From: Alistipes sp. CAG:435
Lineage (GTDB): Bacteria; Bacteroidota; Bacteroidia; Bacteroidales; UBA932
Length of the DNA: 64,000 nt
Assembly (NCBI GenBank): GCA_000433355.1
Contig: FR893179.1
Span: 62,001 to 126,000, forward strand
Direction: 5' to 3'
The notes below the pieces were generated by a model, which had not been told where the DNA came from, did no database searches, and was given only the letters and a program-made list of their open reading frames with translations. Made by a program: the position numbers and the translations under genes. Within the stretch, counting starts at the first letter, position 1; each line of letters begins with the position of its first letter. Shown here in pieces: positions 15,530 through 24,256 of this stretch.

Positions 15530-18500
15530 ATGACGAATATGCAATATCCATTAATATCAGAATATGTCCGTGCGATGCAGGACCCGGCGGGCAATCTTGA
15601 CCAGCTGTCGCACCTTGTGTCGGTGCAGGATGACCACGGTGAGCCGATGCGGAGCAGCGGGGCGTTCGCGGTGGTGTTCAAGATGAAGGATGAGAGCACG
15701 GGTAAGGAATATGCTCTCAAGTGCTTCACAGAGGATCAGGAGGGGAGGGCGGAGGCCTACCGCCAGATCGCGGATGAGCTGGAGTCGGTGGATTCCACCT
15801 ATGTCACATCTGTAAAGTATTTGGAAAAGGAACTCTTCGTTGATTGTGATGGTGATGATCACGAGTTCCCTGTCCTTTTGATGGACTGGATAGAGGGCGA
15901 GACAATGGATCGTTACATTGCGGAGAACCTTTACGACAACTATGCGATGTCGATGCTGTGCTACCGTTTCTGCAAGATGGCTGCCTGGCTCCGTTCACAG
16001 CCATTTGCTCACGGCGACATCAAGCCGGACAACATAATGGTCCGTCCCGACGGCTCACTCACGCTGATAGACTATGACGGAATGTTCGTCCCGGCAATGA
16101 AAGGCCAGACCTCGCCGACAATCGGCACGAAGGATTTCAGCCACCCGCAAAGGACGAAAGAAGATTTTGACGAGACGATAGACGATTTCGCCTTAGCCAG
16201 CATGGCCCTCTCCCTGAAAGCGATCTCCCTGTCCCCGTCTCTTTTTGATGAATATGGTTCCTCCGACCGTCTGCTTTTCTCGGCCGACGATTACCGTGAC
16301 CTGAGCCAGAGCAAGCTTCTGACAGCTTTGCAACCCCTGATGACCGACTCCGAGCTGAACACCCTCCTGTCCCTCTTCCTCCTCGCCCACGCCACGAAGA
16401 CCCTCTCGATGGTCTCGTTCCGGCTCTTCTCCGTTTCTGAACCGGAATATGTTCCGGTAGTAGATATTTCCACTGAAGTAACAGAAGAAGATTTAGTCGA
16501 AGCCATTGAGGATGAATATGGAGTCAAGTACAGTAAAGACAGAAAACGACTTCTAAAAGCTCCTGAACATATTAAAGGTGAATATCATATTCGAAAAGGT
16601 TCTGTCTGCATTTGTGATTACGCTTTCAGTGGGTGTTCAATGCTGAAAAACGTAGTGATTCCTAGTAGTGTGACAAAAATTGGCTATATGGCTTTTGGCT
16701 CTATGGACGAATCAGGAGAGTATTTTGGTCGTTCTGGTTTGACAAGCATTGAGATACCTGGTAGTGTAATAGAAATTGGGGACAGTGCTTTCTCTCATTG
16801 CGATGATATAGAAAGCGTTAAGATATCGAACGGAGTAACAGTAATCGGTAAGAATGCGTTCAGTGGGTGCTATGGCTTAACAAGCATAAAGATACCAGAT
16901 AGCGTGACTGAAATTGGTGCTTATGCTTTCAGTTGGTGTACTGGCCTGACAAATATAGATATTTCTAAAAGTGTGACTGAAATTGGTGGATGGACTTTCA
17001 GTGGATGCACAGGCTTGACAAGCATAATGATTCCTAATGGTGTGTTGAAAATTGGAGCATATGCTTTCAGTGAATGTTCAAGTTTGGTAAATGTTGAGAT
17101 TCCCAACAGCGTAATAACGATAGGGCGAGATGCTTTTGGGGGGTGTAATTTGCCTGAAAATATTAAGAATGAAATATCCACTAAACCAGAATATGCCTCA
17201 AATCCATTTTCAACCAAAGTTACAAAAGAAGACCTAGATGTAGCAGTAGAGGATGAATTAGGTGTCAAATATAGCAAAGACTGGAAACGACTTTTAAAGG
17301 CCAATTTTAGTTTGAAAGGTGAATACTATGTGCGAAAAGGGATTGTTACTATTAGCAATTATGCTTTTTGTGGTTATAGTCGTTCTCGTTTTACGCATTT
17401 TATTGCATGTGAATATATGACGAGATTGGTGATACCTGATGGGTGTACAAGAATAGGATACTCTGCTTTTCGAGGATGTCGTGCTCTTACGAGTGTTGTT
17501 ATACCTGCAAGTACTACAAGAATCGGTGCATATGCCTTTGAGGGGTGTCAAAGTCTTGAAAGTATAGAGATACCTAATGGCGTTATGAGAATCAGTAACA
17601 GCACTTTTAAGGGGTGTAAAAGCCTTACTCATTTGCTGATTCCTGATAATATGATTGAAATTGCCGATTCTGCTTTCGAGGGCTGCTCCGGTTTGACAAG
17701 CATTGTAATACCGAATAGTATAACGGTAATCGGGCGTGGTGCTTTCGCTGGCTGCACTGGTCTGACAAGCGTAGCGATGCCGGACGGCGTGAAGATAATT
17801 GGGCGTTTTGCTTTTGCTGGTTGCAAAGGCCTGATGAACGTAGGGTTAGCGGATAGTATAACAGAGATCAAGGAAGGTGCTTTCAGAGGCTGCATTGGCC
17901 TTACAAGCGTGGTGATACCGTATAGTATGACGGAGATCGGGCGTGACGCTTTTGCTGGCTGCACTGGTTTGGCATATATAGAGATACCCGATAGTGTGAA
18001 GAAGATTGGGGATGGTGCCTTCAGAGGCTGCACTGGCCTGACAAGCGTAGTGATACCAGATAGCGTGACGGAGATCGGGCATAAAGCTTTTGCTGGCTGC
18101 ACTGGTTTGGCATATATAGAGATACCCGATAGTGTGAAGAAGATTGGGACTGGTGCTTTCGAAGACTGCAGTAGCCTGATAAGCATTGCATTACTATATG
18201 GTGTGGCGGAAATCGGATGGAATGAATTCAGATGCTGCACTGGTCTGGCATACATAGTGATACCAGATAGTGTGACGGAAATCAGATGTGGTGCTTTCGA
18301 AGGCTGTACTGGCTTGACAAGCATCGTATTACCGAATAGCCTAACGGAAATCGGATGGAATGTTTTCAGAGGTTGTACTGGTCTGGAAGGTATAATGATA
18401 CCCGATAGCGTGAAGAAGATTGGGGATGGTGCTTTCGAAGGCTGTACTGGTTTGACAAGAATCGCATTACCGGATGGCCTGACGGAAATCGGACAATGTG

Positions 18501-18883
18501 CTTTCGAAGGCTGTACTGGTTTGACAAGCATCGTATTACCGGATAGCGTAACGGAAATCAGATGGAATGCTTTCAGAGGTTGTACTGGTCTGGAAAGTAT
18601 AATGATACCGAATAGTGTGAAGAAGATTTGGGATGGTGCTTTCAAAGGCTGTACTGGTTTGACAAGCATCGCATTACCGGATGGCCTAACGGAAATCGGA
18701 CAATGTGCTTTCGAAGGTTGTACTGGTCTGGAAAGTATAACGATACCAAATAGTGTGACAGAAATCGAAAATTACGCTTTCTCGGGATGTGATTATTTGC
18801 TTGAAAGTGTTAAAAAAGAACTGACGGCAAAGTATGGACATTGTATATTTGAAAAAAGTTGGAATAATTTTTCCGCATTATGA
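15530..18883 (+). CDS. Protein kinase fused to BspA-type leucine-rich repeats
   Basis: A 1117-aa protein without signal peptide, so probably cytoplasmic. Residues about 40-290 form a Ser/Thr-kinase-like domain: glycine loop SSGAFAVVF, Lys64 in YALKCF, catalytic loop HGDIKPDN (Asp163, Asn168) and DYDG (181-184) in place of DFG. The following MFVP and the SHPQR segment are like kinases of TerY-P-type operons. From about residue 340 the rest is roughly thirty 23-residue BspA-type repeats (AFxGCTGLTSIxIPDSVTEI). Two header segments (EDLxxAxEDExGVKYSKD, then KRLLKA) at about residues 320 and 568 show that a header-plus-LRR module was duplicated. First gene of the four-gene operon; its TGA overlaps the next ATG. 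I infer an LRR sensor gating a kinase. Confidence 0.9.
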   Translation: MTNMQYPLISEYVRAMQDPAGNLDQLSHLVSVQDDHGEPMRSSGAFAVVFKMKDESTGKEYALKCFTEDQEGRAEAYRQIADELESVDSTYVTSVKYLEKELFVDCDGDDHEFPVLLMDWIEGETMDRYIAENLYDNYAMSMLCYRFCKMAAWLRSQPFAHGDIKPDNIMVRPDGSLTLIDYDGMFVPAMKGQTSPTIGTKDFSHPQRTKEDFDETIDDFALASMALSLKAISLSPSLFDEYGSSDRLLFSADDYRDLSQSKLLTALQPLMTDSELNTLLSLFLLAHATKTLSMVSFRLFSVSEPEYVPVVDISTEVTEEDLVEAIEDEYGVKYSKDRKRLLKAPEHIKGEYHIRKGSVCICDYAFSGCSMLKNVVIPSSVTKIGYMAFGSMDESGEYFGRSGLTSIEIPGSVIEIGDSAFSHCDDIESVKISNGVTVIGKNAFSGCYGLTSIKIPDSVTEIGAYAFSWCTGLTNIDISKSVTEIGGWTFSGCTGLTSIMIPNGVLKIGAYAFSECSSLVNVEIPNSVITIGRDAFGGCNLPENIKNEISTKPEYASNPFSTKVTKEDLDVAVEDELGVKYSKDWKRLLKANFSLKGEYYVRKGIVTISNYAFCGYSRSRFTHFIACEYMTRLVIPDGCTRIGYSAFRGCRALTSVVIPASTTRIGAYAFEGCQSLESIEIPNGVMRISNSTFKGCKSLTHLLIPDNMIEIADSAFEGCSGLTSIVIPNSITVIGRGAFAGCTGLTSVAMPDGVKIIGRFAFAGCKGLMNVGLADSITEIKEGAFRGCIGLTSVVIPYSMTEIGRDAFAGCTGLAYIEIPDSVKKIGDGAFRGCTGLTSVVIPDSVTEIGHKAFAGCTGLAYIEIPDSVKKIGTGAFEDCSSLISIALLYGVAEIGWNEFRCCTGLAYIVIPDSVTEIRCGAFEGCTGLTSIVLPNSLTEIGWNVFRGCTGLEGIMIPDSVKKIGDGAFEGCTGLTRIALPDGLTEIGQCAFEGCTGLTSIVLPDSVTEIRWNAFRGCTGLESIMIPNSVKKIWDGAFKGCTGLTSIALPDGLTEIGQCAFEGCTGLESITIPNSVTEIENYAFSGCDYLLESVKKELTAKYGHCIFEKSWNNFSAL
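16597..18780 (+). repeat. 69-bp LRR-coding repeat tract
   Basis: DNA repeats of about 69 bp encode the 23-residue LRRs. Identity rises toward the 3' end: a unit of about three repeats beginning near 18420 recurs near 18620 with very few changes (for example GGATGGTGCTTTCGAAGG against GGATGGTGCTTTCAAAGG). This points to recent expansion by recombination. Confidence 0.8.
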
Positions 18884-19470
18884 TAGTTATCGAATCAAAA
18901 CGTAAGAAACCCGAGACGATCCTGCGGAGATATCCGGGGGCGGTGATCGCGGATGTGACGAGTCACGCGGGGGATGATTTGGTGAAGCTGAGTCCGTTCT
19001 ATCCGCACGGGGGGATTCCGGTGCCGTTCAGCGAGGGGTTCACGGCTACTTGTGTGGAGGCGGTCTGGCAGGGGCTGAAGGTGTTTGAAGGGGCGGATGT
19101 GGACACATCGCTGTTTCTCAATGACACAATGAAGAACCTCAAACGGACTGTCCGGCGGTTCGGAAGGCCGTTGGGGCATAGGAAGGGAGTGTACGGGAAG
19201 GAGTTGCTGGGCTATGTCGAGGCCCGTAAGCAGATCTATCTGCCGACATATAAATGGGTTTTGGAGAACAAGGTGCCGCGGATTATCGAAAGGCTTCGTG
19301 AGGCAAGCAAGACCAAGACGATCGTGCTGCTGGACTACGAGACCAACTGCGATGTGGACGATCCGAGGAAGCCGCTGTCACACGCTTTTCTGGTCAAAGC
19401 GTATGCCGAAGGAATATACCCGTACGGGGACAAAGAACCTGTGAATCAGGATGACCTGAAACTATTTTGA
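18880..19470 (+). CDS. Uncharacterised protein of the kinase/DarT-vWA operon
   Basis: A 196-aa protein that I do not recognise. It has a compact alpha/beta look, beginning MIVIESKRKKPETILRRYPG and containing VIADVTSHAGDDLVKLSPFY, HGGIPVPFSEG and a central basic helix-rich part (NLKRTVRRFGRPLGHRKGVY). TIVLLDYETN near residue 150 is a hydrophobic strand ending in an acidic loop. There is no signal peptide or membrane segment. Its ATG overlaps the kinase stop (ATGA), and the DarT-vWA gene starts 20 bases after its stop, so it is an obligate member of this operon. It may be a partner, substrate or antitoxin of the DarT-like domain; no function is shown by the sequence. Confidence 0.75.
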   Translation: MIVIESKRKKPETILRRYPGAVIADVTSHAGDDLVKLSPFYPHGGIPVPFSEGFTATCVEAVWQGLKVFEGADVDTSLFLNDTMKNLKRTVRRFGRPLGHRKGVYGKELLGYVEARKQIYLPTYKWVLENKVPRIIERLREASKTKTIVLLDYETNCDVDDPRKPLSHAFLVKAYAEGIYPYGDKEPVNQDDLKLF

Positions 19471-19490
19471 CAAGAATAACCAATATAATT

Positions 19491-20951
19491 ATGGGAAAAA
19501 GAAGTAACTGGAAAGAATTCGAGGCAATCCTTTCGCAGAACAGGATAACAAAACTCTATCATTTCACTGACAGGGACAACCTTGAGAGCATCATCAAGAA
19601 CGGGGGATTATATTCGTGGAAGGATTGTGAGGAGCGTGGAATATCCATTCCGAAACCGGGCGGTGGCGGGCCGGGCTCTACATCGTGGTCGCTGGACGAG
19701 AGGGACGGGCTTGAGCGTTATGTCCGCGTCAGCTTCACGGAGCAGCATCCGATGATGTACGTGGCGATGAACGAGAACAGGATCTCCAATCCGGTCATTC
19801 TGGAGATCGATCCGGAGGTGATTTATGATGAGGACACCATATTCTCGGACCGTAACGCCACACGCAACGGGGCGCAGGTCGGAGGTGGCTTGGACGATTT
19901 CAGGAATATTCATTTCAAGACGGTCAAGGCGCGCAAGCATTTCGACCTCGACGCTGACGAGCAGCCGTTCTATCAGGCGGAGGTGCTGGTGAAGAACTTC
20001 ATTCCGTTGAAATATATCCGCAACATCGGCAATTTCGGAATCCCTATTCCAAGCCATCCGCAGATGATGCAGAGCAAGAACGCCTACACGGCGAGGGTTG
20101 ACCGCGTGCATCCTACCGCGTTCATATTCCTTGTGGATCAGAGCATTTCGATGAAGCGGCTGACCACTTTCAACGGGGAGGATATGACTTTGTCGGAGGC
20201 AGTGGCGAGGATTGTCAATTCGCAGATCAACGAGCTTGTGGAGCGATGCGTGAAGAACAACGAGACCAGACATTATTTCGACATCGCTGTTATCGGCTAT
20301 GGGACAGAGGCTTACAGCGCGTGGAACGGGGCGTTGGAGGGACGTGATTTCGTCAGTCCGGAGGAGATCCGGGACAATCCGTTCCAGAAGAGGCTGGTGA
20401 AGGAGGAGGTCCGGACCAGAAAGGGAATCACGGTCAAAGAGGTTGAGAGAAAGCAGTGGATGACAGCGCGGCACGACGGGAACTGGACAAGAATGGACAA
20501 GGCGTTGAGGCGCGCCGAGGGACTGCTCGACAATTGGATGAAGGATCACCACGACAAGGACTGCTACCCGCCGACCATCATCAACATCACGGACGGTGAA
20601 TATAATGGAGTGACGGACGATGAGATGCTCCAGCTGTCCAACCAACTGAAATCGATGTTCACCAATGATGGTAATGTGCTGTTCTTCAATATCCACATCG
20701 TGCCCGGGCATTCGGAGTCGGTCGTTTTCCCGGCCACGGCCGGCGAGCTGAACGGCAACGGGTACGGGGAGAAGCTGTTCAATATGTCCAGCCTGCTGCC
20801 GCTGAACTACAACGAGCAGATCAGGGGCATATTCGGAGACCGTCAGACGGACATCCGCTACAGGGCGATGGGAGTCAATGCCGGGATGGAGCGTCTGGTT
20901 AAGATGATGAAGATCGGAACGTTGTCAAGCACACTTGCGAATCAGTTATGA
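19491..20951 (+). CDS. DarT-like ADP-ribosyltransferase fused to a vWA domain
   Basis: A 486-aa fusion. Residues about 20-180 match DarT (DUF4433), which attaches ADP-ribose to thymidine in single-stranded DNA: LYHFTDRDNLESII, MMYVAMNEN, VILEIDPEVI, FSDRNAT and the catalytic region YQAEVLVKNFIPLKYI with Glu164. Residues about 208-440 are a von Willebrand factor A domain with an intact MIDAS start (FLVDQSISM; Asp216, Ser218, Ser220) and a later NITDGEY. The vWA part is of the kind paired with kinase and PP2C in TerY-P operons. ATG at 19491 is preferred over a TTG at 19467. The usual DarG macrodomain antitoxin is absent nearby. The stop overlaps the PP2C start. I infer a phosphorylation-controlled toxin. 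Confidence 0.85.
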   Translation: MGKRSNWKEFEAILSQNRITKLYHFTDRDNLESIIKNGGLYSWKDCEERGISIPKPGGGGPGSTSWSLDERDGLERYVRVSFTEQHPMMYVAMNENRISNPVILEIDPEVIYDEDTIFSDRNATRNGAQVGGGLDDFRNIHFKTVKARKHFDLDADEQPFYQAEVLVKNFIPLKYIRNIGNFGIPIPSHPQMMQSKNAYTARVDRVHPTAFIFLVDQSISMKRLTTFNGEDMTLSEAVARIVNSQINELVERCVKNNETRHYFDIAVIGYGTEAYSAWNGALEGRDFVSPEEIRDNPFQKRLVKEEVRTRKGITVKEVERKQWMTARHDGNWTRMDKALRRAEGLLDNWMKDHHDKDCYPPTIINITDGEYNGVTDDEMLQLSNQLKSMFTNDGNVLFFNIHIVPGHSESVVFPATAGELNGNGYGEKLFNMSSLLPLNYNEQIRGIFGDRQTDIRYRAMGVNAGMERLVKMMKIGTLSSTLANQL

Positions 20952-21802
20952 GTTACGGAGTCAGCATCCCGAAGTTGAATGATAATATTCCCAACGAGGA
21001 CTCGTTCTGCAAGTCGGACAATCTGATCGCTGTGTCGGACGGGGCGGGCGGTTGCGGCCTCTTTGCGAGAGAGTGGTCAAAGTACCTGCTCCGGCATATT
21101 CCAAGAAAGCGGGCGATCACTTCATTCGTGGAGTTCGATGCGTGGGTTGACGGCATTTGGGAGACTTTCTACAATGAATATGAGGCTGTCGCGAAGGCGG
21201 GGGATGGAATATTCCTGAATAAGTTCTATAATGAGGGTGCGTGCGCGACGGTCGCCGCCGCTTGGCGGGTGTCGGATGAGGAGTGCCGTTGGGTGGCTTA
21301 TTGTGGCAGCGTCGTGTTTCATTATTGCCGTTGGGTGGCTTATGGTGACAGCGTCGTGTTCCATTATAAGCGGAAAAGCAAATCACTGGAGCATAGTTTC
21401 ACGAGGCTGGCGGATTTCAGCAGGCCGCCGATGCTTGTGAGCTGCAAGGATCCGTTGGTGGAGGAGGGCTTCCGCTGCGGGGCGTTCCATCTGGATGGGG
21501 ATTCGGTGGTGTTCGCCGCGAGTGACGCTCTGTCGCATTATGTGCTGATGATGTACGAGCTTGCGAACTGCGGACGGTTCGGCGAGGAACTGGCCGAAGA
21601 GGCGTTGAGGCGGTCCGGCAATTCGGCACTTCTGCGTACCGCGGAAGCTATCAGGTTCGATTTTCAGGCGGATGTCCTGGAGCCGTTGTTGAAGGCCGCC
21701 GAGAAAGAATCCACATTCAAAACGCACGTCAGGTCTCTAATTGAGCGTGGCGTTCTGGATGTGGATGATATGACGGTGGTGGTTTTGGGGGCACCAGTGT
21801 AG
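20948..21802 (+). CDS. PP2C-like protein phosphatase with internal tandem duplication
   Basis: A 284-aa protein of the PP2C type. Motifs are NEDSF followed by LIAVSDGAGG (metal-binding Asp), a central GDSVVFHY strand, VVFAASDALSHYVL (second metal site, SD instead of the usual TDG) and a C-terminal DVDDMTVVVLG (final DD). It would remove phosphate from targets of the kinase encoded three genes upstream. A 42-bp tandem duplication at 21284-21367 repeats 14 residues (CRWVAY-x-x-SVVFHY); only the second copy has the family-like GDS. This may disturb the fold or be an active variant. The ATG overlaps the stop of the vWA gene; it ends the operon. Confidence 0.8.
   Translation: MSYGVSIPKLNDNIPNEDSFCKSDNLIAVSDGAGGCGLFAREWSKYLLRHIPRKRAITSFVEFDAWVDGIWETFYNEYEAVAKAGDGIFLNKFYNEGACATVAAAWRVSDEECRWVAYCGSVVFHYCRWVAYGDSVVFHYKRKSKSLEHSFTRLADFSRPPMLVSCKDPLVEEGFRCGAFHLDGDSVVFAASDALSHYVLMMYELANCGRFGEELAEEALRRSGNSALLRTAEAIRFDFQADVLEPLLKAAEKESTFKTHVRSLIERGVLDVDDMTVVVLGAPV
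21284..21367 (+). repeat. 42-bp in-frame tandem duplication
   Basis: Two adjacent 42-bp units (21284-21325 and 21326-21367) differ at a few bases, at TTGTGGC/TGGTGAC and TTTC/TTCC, and add 14 residues to the phosphatase. Confidence 0.9.
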
Positions 21803-21827
21803 CAAGCTCCGTTGAGGCTAACGATTT

Positions 21828-21948
21828 CGTACAAGGGACGAACTTCTGGTATTCGGCAATGCGACAGGTTGGTACTGGAATAAGGCTTCTGGTGTACCAA
21901 ACGCAATGAAGTGGCAGATCGGTACAGGGAAATGGGTTTAAGCGTACC
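21828..21948 (+). repeat. Degenerate ~50-bp intergenic repeats
   Basis: Two to three diverged units begin with GTAC and contain GGCTTCTGGTGTACC or a variant. GGTAC and GTACC ends within a unit could pair as small hairpins. Related units occur at 24257-24345. The 146 bp between the convergent phosphatase and nucleotidyltransferase genes hold nothing else. Confidence 0.5.
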
Positions 21949-22601
21949 TATATTCCTGCCTCCTGCATTTTTAGAAGCAGGAAATTCCTCATCTGCTCTT
22001 CCGTGACATCATAAACCGGATTGAATTGTCCGAAGTTTGTGTCTTTGCTGAATTGGCCGGACAGAAGCATTGTCACGATGCTTTTCCTTTTGAGTCTGAA
22101 CTGTGAATATTTGATGGCTGAATCTATCCCAAGTGTGATGTCTCCTCCGTTTTTTATTATGCTGTAAACATCATAATAGTCCCGGAATTTCATCCTTCGC
22201 AGCATTACTTCCAATTTCATTGCCAGTATGGCTTCAATGGAGGCCAGCTTGATATTTCCAAGATAGACAAGCGTTGTCATCGCTGGTGCAAGTTTGTCGC
22301 TTACGTAGAAAGAGATCTTTACTCCGCGAACGAGGAAAATGACTTGGTCGAAGCCTAGTAAGTCCATATTGTCTATATGCCCCACTTTCTCTTCTAACTC
22401 CTTGGAAATCGTTGGCCAATCAACTTCTGGCTTCCTGTCTTTGGACACTCGCCAAGCCATAAAATCCAAATCCTCGCTTTGCCTGTGACCGAGTTGAATG
22501 GCGAGTGATGTGCCACCGCAAAGTACATAATCCTTGATGGAGTTTAGGGTGGACACGGCTTCAATAATATTGTTGATGGAAGGTGTGAGGCCATTACGCA
22601 T
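21948..22601 (-). CDS. AbiEii-like nucleotidyltransferase toxin
   Basis: A 217-aa nucleotidyltransferase-fold protein of the AbiEii/AbiGii toxin group. The signature is VLCGGTSLAIQLGHRQSEDL followed by DF, with both acidic residues of DxD intact, and a conserved helix with KLEVMLRRMKFRDYYDVYSI. It overlaps the end of the upstream XRE gene by 8 bases, so the pair is one operon with the DNA-binding antitoxin first. Such XRE/nucleotidyltransferase pairs behave as toxin-antitoxin modules and are often linked to phage defence. A twice-deleted copy of this locus lies at 13331-13600. Confidence 0.82.
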   Translation of the reverse strand: MRNGLTPSINNIIEAVSTLNSIKDYVLCGGTSLAIQLGHRQSEDLDFMAWRVSKDRKPEVDWPTISKELEEKVGHIDNMDLLGFDQVIFLVRGVKISFYVSDKLAPAMTTLVYLGNIKLASIEAILAMKLEVMLRRMKFRDYYDVYSIIKNGGDITLGIDSAIKYSQFRLKRKSIVTMLLSGQFSKDTNFGQFNPVYDVTEEQMRNFLLLKMQEAGI

Positions 22602-23145
22602 AGTGGGTCATAGTTTTTATGTGGCCGATTTCTTTCCTGTGAAGGAAGTCCTTTGGATTCTTTATGTTAAAGTAATATTGCGCGATCATCATATTCAATG
22701 AATATAGATACGCCCCCTGTCCGGCCATCCTGTCTTCCCAGACTTGCCGGATGAACTTTCTGGTGAAAATCTCGAAGAGCAGAGAGATGTCATCCATATC
22801 CAAATGGATGAATGTCTTCTCAATCAGATCCTCGTCAGAGATCGTTTCTTCCGTGACGTTTGAATGTGACCAAAACGCTTTGTTGGCCAATAATTTGGAA
22901 CATAGGGATTTGCGTATGGATTCAGTGTGGTTCTTGATACGCTCGCCATCCTGCATACGTACGAGAGTCCCTTGCTTGAGTGAGAATAACGATTCCAGTC
23001 TCAAGGCTTGTGGGAGTGTCATCTCACGTTTCCCTGAGATTATGTAACTAAGAATCTGCCGTGACAGCCCAATTTGTCTGGCCACGTCAGATTGTGTGAG
23101 CCCTTTTGCTTTCGAAAGGCTTGATATGTATTGCCCAGTTGTCAT
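22594..23145 (-). CDS. XRE-family antitoxin of the nucleotidyltransferase pair
   Basis: A 183-aa protein with an N-terminal Cro/CI helix-turn-helix (ISSLSKAKGLTQSDVARQIG, LSRQILSYIISGKREMTLPQ) and an acidic-aromatic C-terminal domain of about 110 residues, probably the toxin-neutralising part. The ATG at 23145 (MTTGQYISS) is chosen over a TTG at 23184 because the latter would put operator-like repeats (23149-23166) inside the gene. Autoregulation through those repeats is likely. Its stop overlaps the toxin start. Confidence 0.82.
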   Translation of the reverse strand: MTTGQYISSLSKAKGLTQSDVARQIGLSRQILSYIISGKREMTLPQALRLESLFSLKQGTLVRMQDGERIKNHTESIRKSLCSKLLANKAFWSHSNVTEETISDEDLIEKTFIHLDMDDISLLFEIFTRKFIRQVWEDRMAGQGAYLYSLNMMIAQYYFNIKNPKDFLHRKEIGHIKTMTHYA

Positions 23146-23148
23146 ATT

Positions 23149-23166
23149 GTCAACAAATATGTTAAC
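23149..23166. promoter_or_regulatory. Operator-like repeats before the antitoxin gene
   Basis: GTCAAC at 23149-23154 and GTTAAC at 23161-23166 are spaced 12 bases, immediately upstream of the ATG. The decayed copy at 13508-13537 has three such units at the same step. Confidence 0.45.
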
Positions 23167-23224
23167 AAATCTTGAGATTTCCAAATAAAACTTAATTACC
23201 TGATATGAATAGTGGAATGTCGGT

Positions 23225-24175
23225 TAAGTCAAGGAATACCGGAAAGGGCGTCCCATTACAATTGATGACATCACAGTCACGCCTTTTCAGGTCAGTCATT
23301 CTTCCGCCGATTCGTATATGCTCAAAATCAAATGTGACGGAAAGACGATTCTTCACACAGGAGACTTTCGAGGGCACGGATATATGGGAAACGGCATCTA
23401 CAAGGTCATAGATAAATTTCATATTGCCGGAAATGTCGATATTCTCATTACCGAAGGTACCAACGTAGATAATAACACCAAATCCATTCTCCCGGAATAC
23501 GTCCTGAAGAAAGAATTCAAGGAGGTTCTCCGGCAATATAAGAACACATTCATCATCTGCTCTTCCACGGATGCAGACCGCCTTGAGTCCATTTACAGCG
23601 CTAACAAAGAGTCTGTGCGACAGCCCTTTATCGTGGACACTTAGCAGAAAGACATCCTCTGCCTCATTGACAAATATGCCGAAAACGAAAAACTGTTATA
23701 TCATTTCAATATAGACGATATATGTAGCTATAGCCCTTCAGTTGAAAGGATGGACAATATGATGCGTTGCCATGGCTTTGTGATGCTATTGAGATGCAGC
23801 GAAAAGTTCCAGTCTTATCTGGAGAAGATTCTGCCTTGGTGCAAGCCGGAAGAAACGTGTCTGGTATATTCCCAATATCACGGGTACATAGATAAGCGTG
23901 AAGGAAATACAGCTTTTAACCAGAAACTGTATGACTTTGTAGAACAGTTCCGGGAAAGAGGATGCTTTGTCAAAGAAGACCTTCACACATCCGGTCATGC
24001 CTCCAAACAGGATTTGGCACGACTCTGCGAGCAGGTCAACCCAAAAGTCATAATCCCCATCCATAAAGATGAAAAAGCCGATTTCGCCTCCATTCTTTCT
24101 GATGAGCTGAGAGCAAGAGTCTGTGAATATGAATACAGTATGGATGGAGTTGATATTTCCCTCGATTCACTATAA
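23225..24175 (+). pseudogene. Metallo-beta-lactamase-fold (RNase J-like) gene, truncated and with nonsense codon
   Basis: The frame encodes a beta-lactamase-fold metallohydrolase: FQVSHSSADSYMLKIKCDGK, ILHTGDFRGHG (metal-ligand HTGD), VDILITEGTN, and a C-terminal ASKQDLARLCEQVNPKVIIP followed by IHKDEK, typical of RNase J/beta-CASP-like exo-nucleases. The N-terminus with the first HxHxDH motif is missing; the frame begins where similarity to the upstream antitoxin region ends. At 23642 a TAG interrupts the frame in DT-stop-QKDIL, where relatives normally have a Tyr. Both lesions argue for a dead gene. Confidence 0.8.
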
Positions 24176-24256
24176 CGGTTTTACATTTCGAGTTGGTTCG
24201 GAGCGAAAAGCGGATCTCTCGTGATATTCATAATAAATTGATTTTGCGGAGAGAAC

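Noticed and set aside
17629..18669. 346-codon minus-strand frame inside the LRR gene
   Set aside because: It is the antisense of the 69-bp LRR repeats; its own repeats (MLVKPVQPLKA type) mirror the sense repeats and match no known protein family.
16597..18780. CRISPR-like regular repeats
   Set aside because: The repeats are coding, degenerate, contiguous without unique spacers, and translate to BspA-type LRRs.
19608..20711. 367-codon minus-strand frame opposite the DarT-vWA gene
   Set aside because: The plus strand has clear DarT and vWA motifs and operon overlaps; the antisense frame has none.
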